A DNA stretch of 64,000 nucleotides from Liquidambar formosana (lineage: Eukaryota; Streptophyta; Magnoliopsida; Saxifragales; Altingiaceae): positions 186,001-250,000 of the forward strand of contig JBBPBK010000084.1 of NCBI GenBank assembly GCA_039720395.1. Direction: 5' to 3'. A program made the translations under genes and the position numbers. Positions 47,001 through 58,879 of this stretch are shown here, in pieces (positions within the stretch are counted from its first letter, which is position 1; every line of letters begins with the position of its first letter). The notes under the pieces are model-generated. The model searched no databases. It had not been told where the DNA came from and saw only the letters and a list, made by a program, of their open reading frames with translations.

Positions 47001-50000
47001 CATGGAGAAGTTGACATTAAGAACAACTTTCTACATGTTTTCTTTATTACAAGAAGGTAAATTGTGCCACGGTGCAGACTGGAGTTGCTTTTTATCAGGA
47101 TGAGAGCTGCACTCAATCTTGTGGTCTTGGTGACTCGAAGTGCCTTCATTATAGGCAGGTGAATTTTGGATCTATCCCTCAAAGCTTATAACAATATAGA
47201 TTCTAAAATAAAAAGTGGGAGGGTAGGGATCATTCACAAGGTAGCTATTGACTTCAAAGAGGGTAGAGATCATTCACAAGGTAGATATTGGCTTCAAACT
47301 TTTGTCATACTATAGAACTTCTTAAGAGCATTATTGATAAAAACTAAACCATGGGGAAAATTGATAAGGTCCTGGAGACAAACAGAGATGGGTAAGAAAG
47401 GATCACTCTAATGATCTAACAATTATATAGAGATTTAAGCTTGTAGTCTAGTGTGAAAAGATTCAGAGAAGAAAAGAGTGAATCTCTCCTCACACCAATA
47501 TGCATATTATAGGGATCAGTGGAAACTCATTTATTTTCACATTTATCACGGTAAAGTATTAAGAAATTAAAGAAGTAGTCTCCTCGCTTGCACCAATCCA
47601 GCAAGGCAACGAACGATTTCTACAATGATTTACAGCCATGATTACTGGGGAAACCAAAAACATACTTGTGAGATTTCCAGTCTTCCTAGTTCATTACCAG
47701 TTATGAATTTGTTTGTGCATTCAGCTTAGCATTTTCATTTAGGCCAACTATAATCAGTACTAAGTGAATTATGATAAGATTCTGCCAAGATTTCAAAACA
47801 TAGTTTGTGGTATCAAACTCAGAACCACAAACATAGATCTCATTGTTCTATATTTATGCCAAGAAAAGAGAATTTGATTAATGAGGTCAGAAACTATGGA
47901 CAGTAATCCTTCTATGAAAAAGAATACTAATATAGGGAGGGGTATACATCTCTTCACAAGCGATAACTAACGCAAAGTTGTTTTTTTGTTCAAAAAGGAC
48001 AAATAATAAACTGTGAAGAATATGTTTAAAAGCAATTGACCCTGTAAGAGTGAATGAATTTTTGAAGAGAAAGGCATCAAATTAAAAAAAATGGATCTCA
48101 ACAAATTTGAGCACCAAAACAAAATTTGTGATCCAAATGAATTGACCACAACAAATCAAGAAAACTTTTCGAATTCTTTAATCGAGACAAATATCAACCA
48201 GAGCAACTAGGAGGGCCATAAAATCCTTAAAACACATCTGATAACCCAAACTTAGGAGGCTTTTCCCCATCATTTTTACTCCTTTCAAAATTTTTAGGTT
48301 CCTGTAACTAAGTACATTAAACAAAGTGTGCACTTCAGATGAATAGATTGAAGCCAAACTGAGATTTCTTTCCTTTTCTTTTCTTTATGTAAAGACAGTA
48401 TTCTTTAATTGAAAAGATTTACAAGAACAAAGGAAACCTATAAATATAAAATGGAGGTCCACAATCAACTCAGAGAAAAGAAACCCTTTATACTATTTAC
48501 TTTATAAAATGATTCCTAGAAATCTCGCAGTTTCTTTTACAAATATACAATTACTAACCATTATAAAGATTTTTATATTTACGCTTTTTTCATTGTTTAT
48601 TCTCCATGGATGATTTTGCAAATGTCTAATACAGATATGGGAAGCTTTAATGAACTTTGTATTCATATATGTTTTGGGTGTATCCAAACATTAGTGTTTT
48701 TCAGAATTGAATGAACTTTGTACTTCTAAAATCAACAGTATACTATAATAAAAGATTTTCCACCGTTCATTATATATTTATTTCTATATGACTAGAAAGG
48801 AAACATATTCTATAACAATAAACTTTTATATATTTTTAAAAAAATTAACAGTCATAAAAGCTTTTAAAATATATAAAATTTTGTTGACTTTATACTAAAA
48901 ATTTTGTACATTAACAATACTCCGTACAGGACTGTGAATGACTGAAAGGTTAACAACAGATTTCGCATTAAACATCATCGATCATTAATTTGACAAAAAT
49001 CATATGATACGCACTAATAAGCAAAATAGAATAACAAAACATGTACCTAAATGGGGATTTAAGACTTTGAATGTTCAATTAAAATATGATGAATGCATCA
49101 GCCAATAACTGACATATTTCCCTCAAAACATCCAATACACACACATAATATCATATCCTATTATTGTTATGTTGTAATGATCAGAATGCTCCCCTATACC
49201 AAAACTATGCGCATAACTGATAAGAAAAAAATATGGTTATACTACAACATAACCAAATGGCATTAATATTCAAAAAATTTATCCTACAATATATCAAATA
49301 TTTATAAGAAAGAAAAATAAAACTATTTCAAGTTTTCAACAGTATCCACTAGCAGTTTCATTTCTCACCTCAATATAAGCTTGTCCCAGTTCCGAAACCC
49401 TGCATTCATCAAATTTTCAACAGTGACATCTCTTTGCTTCTCACTGCGCCCAGTCAGCAGGAAAACCTTGAATCCCAAACTCAAAACCTCTTCGTAAAGT
49501 TCCAAACTCGACTCTATAGCGGGAGCCATAGCCTTGTCAACCCATTTATCAAACTTCGCACTATCGAAAACCTCCAAACTACAAATTCGCACCAAAAAAC
49601 CCATATCAGAAATCAATCAATTTTTTTGAAAATACCCATCACAAACAATCATCACCAATTCCCCCAAAACAAAAAGGAAAAAAAAAAAAATCCCCATTTG
49701 AAAACTTACCCATAACCATGCTCGGCGTAATATGGCACATGGGAAAGCAAAGTCTCGTCGACATCGAATACCCAAACATCTTTTCCGTCTCCGCCCAATT
49801 CGATGCTCCTTGCATAAAGTCCAGCCTCCTTCGATACCCTATTGAGATCGATAGCATAAGCCCGACTCGTGATGTAATCTTTTACATATTCCGCGCATTC
49901 CTGCGGAATCGTTTTCCACGGGCTTAAATTATTGGCCTCGACAGCGAACCTCCAACTCGTACACTGTAATCGAATTTCTTCGTCCGATTCTCTGAATTGG

Positions 50001-50122
50001 GTTTCGATGTTTCCTGGGTATTTGATGATTAATGGTCTTGGAAGGGGGTGAGAATGCGAGGTCTCATGAGAAAGAACGATGGAAAATAGGGAAAAGAGAA
50101 AGAAAACCCTCAGGAAAGTCAT
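44030..50122 (-). CDS. Acid phosphatase / vegetative storage protein-like, HAD class IIIB (3 exons, 266 aa)
   Basis: Exons are 50122-49710 (413 nt), 49578-49369 (210 nt) and 44207-44030 (178 nt), total 801 nt in frame. Splice sites are ATGG|GTAAG, TTGTAG|TTTGG, TTGAG|GTGAG and TGCAG|AGCC. The N-terminus MTFLRVFFLFSLFSIVLS is a secretion signal. All HAD phosphatase motifs are present: DVDET with nucleophile Asp120 and Asp122, LLTGR (Thr180), Lys221 in IYKSEKR, and GDQWSD (Asp241 and Asp245). The C-terminus NPMYYIP is the family ending. It should hydrolyse phosphate monoesters in the cell wall, apoplast or vacuole; relatives include soybean VSPs and tomato acid phosphatase 1. Intron 2 is unusually long (5161 bp) and carries a LINE relic, which is why exon 3 looks detached. 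Confidence 0.93.
45109..45133. repeat. 25-base G homopolymer after a T-rich tract
   Basis: Second long G run of the window, in the acid phosphatase intron. Confidence 0.8.
46430..47200 (+). pseudogene. LINE (L1-type) reverse transcriptase relic
   Basis: Near 46836-46870 a plus-strand frame reads NDKGPSPDGFTL, matching the plant L1 hallmark NDKAPGPDGFT. Upstream near 46750 LDGLVSDS matches the family segment before it, in another frame. Downstream TLVSKKHGEVDIK (near 46983) resembles LIPKK...DF. There are several stops and frameshifts. It is antisense to its host gene. Confidence 0.7.
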
Positions 50123-50210
50123 GGCGGAAAAGAAGGAAATCGTGCAATCTCGATGGAATTGATTGGTATTCCGAAAAGAAAATTTTTGGGGGAATCAGAG
50201 AAACCAATGG

Positions 50211-50212
<2 letters not shown>

Positions 50213-50247
<35 letters not shown>
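50213..50247. repeat. (AT)n microsatellite in the acid phosphatase promoter or leader
   Basis: About 17 AT units, 91-125 bases upstream of the acid phosphatase ATG. On the minus strand it forms a long TATATA tract and may act as the TATA region; no other TATA box is closer. Confidence 0.85.
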
Positions 50248-50250
<3 letters not shown>

Positions 50251-50945
50251 AGAATCTGAAGGAAAGATAAGTGGGTTTTCACCTTTTCAGAGATTTTGAG
50301 AAGAGGAAATGCGTTTCTTGGTGTGGATAAGAAAACCCAAGAAACAGTAAACTCTTCTGGGATTTCAGAGAGAATATATTAGGGAGGAGTGAAGAACAAT
50401 AGGAGAGATGGCGTGAGTGTGAAGCCAAAAGGAAGATGCTGACGGATCAACCGAATTTAAAAAGTTGGTTTATTGCTATCGACTTGGAGCTGGAGGGAAG
50501 GAAGGGAAATGGGTGGATGCTTATGGTTGGCCCGGTCTATTTTTTCTGGCCGTTGGATCTGCCAATGGTTCAAATCCAAGGGACGCAATTACATCTGGTT
50601 GTGTCCAAACTCCAAAACTGTGGGGGCATATATCTGACAGTGGGTTGAATTTAGGCATGTCAACTTTACATCCGGGTCGGGTTAAGACCTCAATTAGCCA
50701 AATTAAACACGGCATTTATAAGGAGGTCAACCCAAAACACCAATCCCATTATTATATTTTAATATTGAAGATATTTTATCCTTTTGTGGATTTAGGCCTT
50801 TGTTTTTTTGTTGGGTTTTTGGGTATGGTAATTTTATTTTTATTTTTATTTTTTTCATGTTGGGTAGATTTTAATGATAAACCTTTCAAAATAAGAATTT
50901 TATGTGCTTTTTTGGGAAATATAATTGACGGGTGGAATATCTAAA

Positions 50946-52114
50946 GGGCGATGCTAGGTCAGTCGTTCTGACCATCGCTTAAGGCCCTTCGCCACATTAA
51001 ATGGACACCTGTATTCCACTACAAACAACACACAAAGCAACCGGGTAATACCGGTTTTATTATATAAAATGTAAAGTGCAGTTTTATTGCCATAGCATTT
51101 CCTTGCTTCAACCTTTTTGCCACTCCCACGCATAATAAAACCACTTTCCACGCCAACGACCAAAGCTCGCCAGTGGTGCCATGGGCGAACGACTTGGACA
51201 AAGATCGTGAACTGGGCCTATCAGCGATCGAAAGGCTTCAATTAAACCCTCGAACATCGACGACTAACAAACCCTTCCTTAACCACGCTGCCAGACCAAA
51301 GCTCATCGGCGGCGCGATGGACGACCGACTTAAACAAAGATCGTGAACCGCAACCTCGGCGATCGAAAGGCTTCAATCAAAACCTTGAACATTGACGATT
51401 AACAAACCCTCTCCTTAACCACGCCGGCGTCCTCACAACCGCCGCCCTCTTCCCAAACCCAAAACAGAGCCCTCACCGAAAGGCCGTTGTGCATCGCTTC
51501 CGCTTCTCTACACTCCTCTGTTCCACCTCGCCCCATCAGCACCGGTTCTCGGCGATGGCTCCCCCACCAGTGTATGCTGGTTCCAGCGATCACAAACTTG
51601 ACATGGTTGGACGGGCCCCCACAATGTCAACATCTCTTCTTTAGCTATGGGCGGCTCCCCCACCAAGATCTGAAGCCATGGTACATGGTACAACCCGATT
51701 TCTCCACAGAGAAGCTCGTGCGTACATTAATGGCAACCTTCGATTTCATTTTAATTTAAATTTTTAAAATTTTTTCCTTTGATATGGTTGAGATGGTTAA
51801 AGAATAGTGTTCGAACTTCACCCCCAATTTTGATTTTCCCCCACGTTCTCCCACAAAACTAGGATCAGGAGAGAGAATACAGAGAAAAGATAGGGAAGGA
51901 AAAAGTGAGAAGAGAGAGTAAAGACAGGGAGTATGAATTTATTTATTTAGTATTGTTGTAGGATAAGAGTACTTTACTCTCTCCTTATTTGTCCTGCAGT
52001 TATTTCTATTCTAACCGGTTGCCTTATGTATTGTTTATAGTGGATTCCAGGTGTCAGCGTAATATGGCGAAAGGTGCTAAGCGATGGTCAGAACGACTGA
52101 CCCTAGCATCGCCC
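50946..52114. mobile_element. Mutator-like (MULE) non-autonomous element
   Basis: 1169 bp with long terminal inverted repeats of about 100-115 bp, beginning GGGCGATGCTAG and sharing GTCAGTCGTTCTGACCATCG. A perfect 9-bp target duplication ATATCTAAA (50937-50945 and 52115-52123) fits the Mutator superfamily. The interior is much more GC-rich than its flanks and contains a direct duplication of about 135 bp (51153-51290 and 51289-51427, sharing GCGATCGAAAGGCTTCAAT). No transposase is seen. It could be a Pack-MULE with captured gene sequence, but I recognise no source. Confidence 0.92.
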
Positions 52115-52191
52115 ATATCTAAAATGCCCCTTTGCATTAAATGGTACGCAGCATGCCCAATGAGGAGACAAGCTTGTGTTTTATGTACCCG

Positions 52192-52225
<34 letters not shown>

Positions 52226-52249
52226 TGTGTTTTAAATTGACATGTATGG

Positions 52250-52443
52250 CAAAAGGGTGATTTGTAAATTCAGATATTCTAAGTTCGAAACCAGTTAATC
52301 TCTCTTGATCAGTCACTAGTTAAGACTATTAGTTTGAACGTTAAACGATGTCATGAAAAGGTGACCCCACGTGGGGAGTAGGGATTAGTCAAGTTCTAAT
52401 AGTTCAAACACCTCGTTGCTTGGCAAAAAAAAAAAAAAAAAAA
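52250..52443 (+). mobile_element. SINE-like retroposon (family D)
   Basis: Ends in a poly-A tail of about 19 and is flanked by TGACATGTATGG (52238-52249) and TGACATGTATTG (52444-52455), a 12-bp target duplication with one change. There is a B-box-like AGTTCGAAACC near 52291. The A-box is weak. Confidence 0.7.
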
Positions 52444-52644
52444 TGACATGTATTGTCATGATAGTTTAATGGATCTCATATTCAAAGTTATGAAGAAACA
52501 TTAATACTCATTTATTGATAGTGGATATTGATTAATTCAATCGATTGTCTAAAAAAAAGAAAAAGAAATTGACATGGTAATAAACCTCAATAGAATCACA
52601 ATAAATAAAAAGATTATACGTATCAAAGCGTGGGTTAGATTTTG

Positions 52645-52650
<6 letters not shown>

Positions 52651-52680
<30 letters not shown>

Positions 52681-52842
52681 CGGTTTGACGATTAAGGTGT
52701 CTAGGTCAACTTGCATGCACCTCAACTAAATCTCTCTCTGGACAATCTTAAGGATGCACTCTCCCACAATAGTCTAATGCATTCAGGAATTAATTCCTAA
52801 AATACTCCCAAAGGAATTGAACCCAGGTTACTAGGTTCTCTT
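52651..52842 (-). mobile_element. tRNA-type SINE (family B), 5'-truncated copy
   Basis: It resembles 59678-59892. A poly-T start on the plus strand is followed by CGGTTTGACGATTAAGG and GGAATTAATTCCTAAAATACT, then a B-box complement GAATTGAACCCAGG. It stops before the A-box. Flanks TTGGCCTTTTT and ATTGCCTTTTT may be a target duplication. Confidence 0.7.
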
Positions 52843-52923
52843 ATTGCCTTTTTATTAACTTGTTATATTAAATTGAACATGATAACATGGTATCACATTG
52901 TACATTATTTCTAAAAATTAGGA

Positions 52924-53250
52924 AAAATTGCACTGATCTCCTTTGAAGTTTGGTGAAATGATAATGACCTCCCTTGACATTAGAAAAATTACATTGACCA
53001 TCTTGAGGTAATGTATTTAACACTCATCTTCCCTCCATCCATTGATCATTAATTTGACTAATGAAAATGGATGATATTATGCATAAAACCCATAAAAATT
53101 CTAAGATTACTCTTAATTAAGGGGATAATGCATGAAAGAACTAAATTAACTATAAAATCTCATATAAAGACAAAAGTACCCACAATATAGCCATTATAGT
53201 CCGTTTTTTACCTATATACCAGCAATGTGAAGATATATGTACTTTAAAAC

Positions 53251-53281
<31 letters not shown>

Positions 53282-53690
53282 TTACATCAAATAGGGAGCG
53301 AAGCCCAAATAGGTAGGGGGAAAAAAAGGAACTTACAAAACAAACTTACGGAAAAACAATTGTTCCACTTTGACTCTAGCTTAAATTAATGTGGCTTTTG
53401 ACTCTTTAAAACACTTTAAATTAAGAATAAATCTAAGAAATGAAATGAAAAAAAGAAAAAAAAAAAAAAGACACCAAACAAACAAAAATTTAAAAACTTA
53501 GGCTTCATTTAGATTTGGGGTGATTCGGACATATTACATGTTCTGTTGTGCTAAAAGTAGCAAAAGGGAGATGAGATCAGCATAGTTTTGGCCGAACCTT
53601 AGGAGAGGTCAATGTAATTTTTGAAATATTAAAGAAGGTCAGGGTCATTTTGTCGAACTTTAAGGAAGGTTAATATAACTAAATTTAAAA
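52924..53690. mobile_element. DNA transposon relic with about 75-bp inverted repeats
   Basis: The left end (AAATTGCACTGATCTCCTTT, GAAAAATTACATTGACC) is mirrored at the right end (reverse complement AAATTTAGTTATATTAACCT, CAAAAATTACATTGACC). Length is about 770 bp. Superfamily not determined, as the target duplication is unclear. Confidence 0.6.
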
Positions 53691-55808
53691 CTTGCAAATT
53701 TTTACCAAAGATGTAGTGTTTTTTTTTTTTTTTTTTTTTAAAGAAAATCTATATATATATAAACATGCGTTTCCAGACCTTCATAAAAATTAAATAAAAT
53801 AAATAATTGATTTCCTTTATATCGGCCAGTAAAATCACTGCTTACTATATATTAGTTAATGTTCATCATAAATTTGATTAGCGAATTAAGTGAAAAATCA
53901 AACTTAAGATCTTTCGTTTTTTAAAGTGTAAGTGATCGATGAACCTTTGATCCACTTCTTGAAATTAAAGATTTACTTATTTGAAAAAGTTATGTTTCAA
54001 CATGAACATAGTTTAACATGAATACATAATCTAAATGAAAAATTTTGTTCTAGTGGCATGTCGACGCCATTCCAAGCGATCCAAGTATGAGAACTTGATA
54101 GTCAAAACCACAAGAGGGGAGAGGAGGGGTTATGGATTACGTTTAAATATATTGCAATATGTTTGATGGTCTTAAAATCCCAAGTGTTCCACATAAGAAA
54201 ATAAATAAATAAATAAAATCGTTGTTGTTATTAAATTTGTAAATTTTTAATTTTATATTTAGAGTTAAATTGGAACATTAACTATCACTGTCGTAGGCAC
54301 CGCCATGTTGTCACTTTCAGCATCCGTAGTGATCACCGGCCACCACCTCCCCCACCGATTGCTTATCACTAAAATTTAAATTTCAATATATATAATGCGA
54401 AAGTCAAATCTAAGCCCAAGAAAACTTAACTTAATCAAATGAAGGAAATTTTGATCACCTCTCCTGTAAGATTTGGGGTCACCTGGTGTAAGGTAAAAAT
54501 GGTACAAAACTCACATAGTCTACTAGAAAACATCATTCTAAACAACTTTGTAGAAGAATTTATTTTCAAAATTTATCATTTAAGTACACTTTTTTGCCAT
54601 TTTTCATGGAAAATGAAATAAATATTGTAAATGGCCAAAAAGTATACTTAAATGATAGATTTTGGAAACACTTTCTTCTACAAAGTTGTTTAGAACGATG
54701 TTTTCTAGTGAACAATGTAACTAGTATTTGTAAAAACCCTTTATATTTTTTATAAAATCTTAAAAGATGTAAACTAATGGAAGGCTTAGAGTACTTTATG
54801 TGGTGGCAACAGCCCTCCTCTAAAAGTATTTATTTTTCATTTAAGAGTTAGGTTATAGCCTATGGGCTAATGAAAAGAAGAGAAACAATAAAGGCAAAGT
54901 TCTTTTGCAAAAAAATGAAAAAAAGAAAAAAAGGGCAACATTCATTTTGATGAGACTGTATCTTTAAGGAAGAATGACGAAATGATGGGTTAAAATGAAA
55001 GTAATTCCAAATAAATAGTCAAATCTCTTTTATTCCATTTAAAATGATAGTAATAAACTTTAATTCTAAAAAAAAGGGATCCACCATATACTATTTTATA
55101 ATAACTATTCTACCCTCTTTATTTATTTATTTTATCCCACCTAAATACCCTTCTCACATGTATCTTATCTCATAATTTGAAATTTTCAAAGCATAATTTA
55201 AAAAAAAAAAAAAACGATCATATATATATTTTTCTACTAGAATAATAATATACATATTTGAATTTGAAATTTATTTATTTATTTATTTATTTTAGCGGTT
55301 GGGTATGTGAATTAAATTTAAATCATGATTTTCAATAAAACAAAAATAAAAAAACATAGAGAATCACCTTTTTTTTTTTTTTTTTCTTTTTCTCAACACG
55401 TAAGAGAAATATTAATTAAGTTTTATTTAATAAAGAGAGATGAGAACAATTTGATAGGATTTGGGCAGGGGAAAAAATGAAAAAAAATTACTAAAATGGT
55501 AAAATAACGGACATTTGACCTTAAATCCCATATTTTTTGAATTAAAATTCATTGTTACCACTTTAAAATAAATATGAGAGTTTTAACTCTCGTATAAGAT
55601 TTATTTTTATTTTAACCCACTGTTTTGTCATTTTTCTACCTTTCTTTTAACAGGAGGATGTCATAAAATTTCCCAACTTGAATGCAAGAAAGTCAACTAA
55701 TTAAAAATGGAAACAACATTTGTAATTGGTATTAATGGGAGTGCATCCCCCCACCCAAAAAAGTGGGTGTCACAGACCTATTTCTTCTCAAGTTGGAACT
55801 AAACTAAT
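53691..55808. other. Intergenic with a palindromic MITE core
   Basis: AT-rich. Apart from the palindrome at 54519-54713 I see no gene or bounded element. Confidence 0.55.
54519..54713. mobile_element. hAT-type palindromic MITE, copy b (core)
   Basis: Self-complementary block from TCTACTAGAAAACATCATTC to GATGTTTTCTAGTGAAC, with a mirrored TTATCATTTAAGTACACTTT. Outer arms are not clear. Confidence 0.7.
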
Positions 55809-56092
55809 TTTCCTATTGGGGTTTCTATTGGTACCCGAAACTTGTTTTTCATCACTCATTTATTTTACATTTTAACGTTTTATGAAAAATATAAAAGGTT
55901 TTTATGAAAATCTTTCACAAGGTCTACTAAAAAACATCATTTTAAACAACTTTGTAAAATAAAGTTTTTATAAAATCCATCGTTTAAATGGACTTTTTAG
56001 TCATTTATGAAACAAAGACTGTAATTGATAAAAAAATCCACTTGAACCACATATTTTGGAAAAATCTTATTTTACAAAGTTGTTCAAATTTT

Positions 56093-57300
56093 TTTTTTTG
56101 AGATTTTAGCCACAAGTCCACAAACTTAGACTTGTGCAGGCATAAGACCGCACTCAAATCTTACGCAGTTTAAAGTCCACTTTTTATTTTTTGGGTCCAA
56201 AATACCCCGCACACCAATTTCCCAAACGCTTTTTACTCTGTAACACTTGCTCCATCTTCCTCACCTTCAACCACTCAACAATGTTCAAATTAATGCCCAT
56301 GAACAGATTATTGATGCATTCCGGCCAATCCCGATCTTCTATCGCTCGAGTTCAAAGCTTCAAGAATAGTCATACGCGAGAGTAGGGTATATGATTGTTA
56401 TTTTCCTACTCTTTTTTATTATTTATTTATTTATTTGATAGATTTGGATTACATGAATTAATTTTAAGTTGATGAGCAACTGAACTCACACAAAAATAGT
56501 TACATGTACTTCCTCCGTTTCAATATAACTGTCCTATTTTCCATTTTGGGATGTTTTAAAATAAGTGTCCCATTCCAAAAGTCAAAGATTCTTTTTTAAT
56601 CATTTCCTAAAATACCCTTAAAAAAAATTTCTTTTTCTAATATTTTACATACTTGAGGGCAAAATTTGAATTTCAAAATAAATATAATGATGTGAAAGCA
56701 TTTTAAAATGTTTTCTTAAAAAACGTGTTTTTTCAAAGGAGACGCTTACTATGAAACGAAGGGAGTAACTGTTTTGAAAGCACTCATATTTGATCATTGA
56801 CTTAAACTTAGGCACAAAATATTTACATGTAATTGATTTCTAGGTCCAAACACATCAATTTAATTGATTTAATAGTTACATTTAATAAATTTAAATTTTT
56901 TGTGTAGGTTATTGAACCCATACAGAAACAAATTTATGTAACTATTTCGACTCAGTTATGTATAATTATTTTAAACCTGGTACATGTAGTCAATGTATTT
57001 CTTTTTTTCTTTTTTCTTTTTTTAAAGAAAAAACATAATTTTATATTTATCATGAGTCTTGTTTCGAAGAATTCAATAAATAGATTTCAAATGTATAAAT
57101 TTTATTTAAGATCAACTCATAGATTGAAAGTTATGTCATTTTAAAGTTTGAAAACAAAAAATAACACTTAATGGTAAAGTTGACTTTATACACTTAACAC
57201 ACTTATAAAAATACTCACATTTCACTTAAAAGTGGACTTATGGTCGCATAAGTTTTCCACAAGAACTTATGCCTCCATAACTCCTATAAAATAGACTTTT
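56093..57300. mobile_element. Element inserted in hAT MITE copy c
   Basis: Imperfect inverted ends: GGCATAAGACCGCACTCAAA ... AAAGTCCAC on the left, and the reverse complement GGCATAAGTTCTTGTGG ... ATAAGTCCAC on the right. A Stowaway MITE lies inside it. Exact borders and superfamily are uncertain. Confidence 0.45.
56509..56765. mobile_element. Stowaway-type MITE, nested
   Basis: 257 bp flanked by TA. The left end CTTCCTCCGTTTCA and right end (reverse complement CTCCCTTCGTTTCATAGTAA) form the typical CTCCCTCCGT inverted repeat. It sits two levels deep in other transposons. Confidence 0.85.
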
Positions 57301-57471
57301 CGCTAATTTCATCTTCAAGATTTTATGAAAAATATAAAAAGTTCTCATAAAAACTGACTGTGCTGTCTCTTTTTAAAAAAAAAAAAAGGAGAGAGAGAAT
57401 TGTAAAATAAGTAGGAGATGGAAAGTTAAGTCTTGGGGTGTGCATAGAGGCCTTTTTCCTATTTTCTTATT

Positions 57472-57870
57472 GGAGGCCTCTATTGGCACCCAAAGACTTG
57501 CTTTTCATCCTCCACTTATTTTATACTTTAGTATTTTATGAAAAATATATAAGGTTTTCATAAAAATTGATCACGCAGTCTATTAGAAAACATCATTTTG
57601 AACAATTTTTTAGAAAAAAGTTTTTCCAAAATTTATCATTTAAATGGACATTTTATTCATTTATGAAGAGAAAACTATAAATGATAAAAAAAAGTCTACT
57701 TAAACAATAGATTTTAGAAAAACTTTATTTTAAAAGTTGTTCAAAATGATGTTTTTTAATAAAATACGCAATTAATTTTTATGAAAAATCTTTTATATTT
57801 TTCATAAAACATTAAAATGTATAATAAAGGAGGATAAAAAGTAAGTCTTGGGGTGCCAATAGAGGCCCCC
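57472..57870. mobile_element. hAT-type palindromic MITE, copy d (intact)
   Basis: 399 bp, almost entirely self-complementary. Ends are GGAGGCCTCTATTGGCACCC and the reverse complement GGGGGCCTCTATTGGCACCC. A perfect 8-bp duplication TTCTTATT (57464-57471 and 57871-57878) abuts the duplication of copy c directly. Confidence 0.9.
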
Positions 57871-58246
57871 TTCTTATTATGCACCCTTCTTATTATGCAC
57901 AGTCCAAAGTCCAAACCCAAGCCTGTTCCATTTGAAGTTGGGCCCAAACTAATTTTCGTTGTTTTTCTCCTATCATTTGGGGGGAAAAAAAAACTAATTT
58001 TTCTTGCGGGGTTGTCATGATTAAAGTTTGATTGGTCTAATTATAATTGAATTGATAGATGAAGGGATGCTACAAAGTTAATATTGGCATTTGTTCAGAT
58101 GTTGAAGCGATCTCCAAGCTATTAGGCATTTGTTCAGATGTTGACGTAGAGCTCCAAGCTATTAGCTAAGTAATTATCTTGGCTTGGGATAAAAAGATAT
58201 TAATTAAGGTCACCCGTGAAAGCGATGCTAAATGACATGGATGTTG

Positions 58247-58453
58247 AGGGGTGAACTGAGTAGTCCTAGGGTCTCTTACTAAGTAAGAGATTTTGGGTTC
58301 AACTCTCATAACTTTCTCCTTTAGGTCAATTTCATGGATTTTGTCCCTTAATTACCCAATGCATGTGGGACGGAAGGACTACATATGCCCAGTGAAATTA
58401 GTTGGGGTGGAAAGCATCTGAAACCTCCTGATAAAAATAAATAAATAAATAAA
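58247..58453 (+). mobile_element. tRNA-type SINE (family A), copy 2
   Basis: Similar to 26692-26910: AGGGGTGAACTGAGTAGTC (A-box region), GGGTTCAACTCTC (B-box), CATCTGAAACCTCCT near the end and an (AAAT)n tail. Target duplication ATGACATGGATGTTG / ATGGCATGGTTGTTG, 13 of 15 matching. Confidence 0.88.
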
Positions 58454-58473
58454 ATGGCATGGTTGTTGCAATC

Positions 58474-58757
58474 TGTTGGAAATATATCACATCCCACATC
58501 GCCCAAATATTAAGTTTGACATAGTTTCATATACTTGTTTGGGCCTTCCACTTACAAGTTTAAACTTTTGGGGTCAAGTAGTGTTTTAACATAGTATCAG
58601 AGCATGTCGTTCTTAGGCCTATTGAGCCCGTATTTGTTGCCCACATAACAGGCCTATGTTGAGCTTGCATTGCCCAAATATTGGGTTTGACATAACTTTA
58701 TATATTTGTTTGGGTTCTCCACTTATAAGTTTAAGCTTTTAAATTGGAAACTTAACA
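58474..58757 (+). mobile_element. TRIM, second copy
   Basis: LTRs are 58474-58591 and 58657-58757, with a primer-binding site TAGTATCAGAGCAT directly after the first. A perfect 5-bp duplication CAATC lies on both sides (58469-58473 and 58758-58762). The LTRs share GCCCAAATATT and TTTGACATA with the solo copy at 59189 and end TTAACA like the TRIM at 15915. The right LTR is shorter through deletions. Confidence 0.9.
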
Positions 58758-58879
58758 CAATCTGCTAATTAAATTATATTGTGCTGCATTTATGTTATAT
58801 ATTTGAAACCAAAAACATCTACACATGGCTTTTGTGGCTATTCTGAATTGCCATTGGATTAAACTGCTTTTTTTTGGTT

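Larger units (their letters stand above)
44208..49368 (-). other. Acid phosphatase intron 2 (5.2 kb)
   Basis: GT-AG intron holding a plus-strand LINE relic (46430-47200), a 25-base G run (45109-45133) and AT-rich sequence. Near 45230-45300 GTGGTTCAGCTTAAAGCCTA resembles stretches I associate with plant Copia LTRs, but no element ends are visible. No competing exon 3 candidate was found nearer to exon 2. Confidence 0.8.
55817..57455. mobile_element. hAT-type palindromic MITE, copy c, split by an insertion
   Basis: Starts GGGGTTTCTATTGG and ends CATAGAGGCCTTT, flanked by a perfect 8-bp duplication TTCCTATT (55809-55816 and 57456-57463). The left arm (to about 56092) matches copy d. The right end is reached only after about 1.2 kb of inserted DNA. 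An 8-bp duplication fits the hAT superfamily. Confidence 0.8.

Noticed and set aside
49434..49927. Plus-strand frames opposite acid phosphatase exons
   Set aside because: Antisense shadows without recognisable domains.
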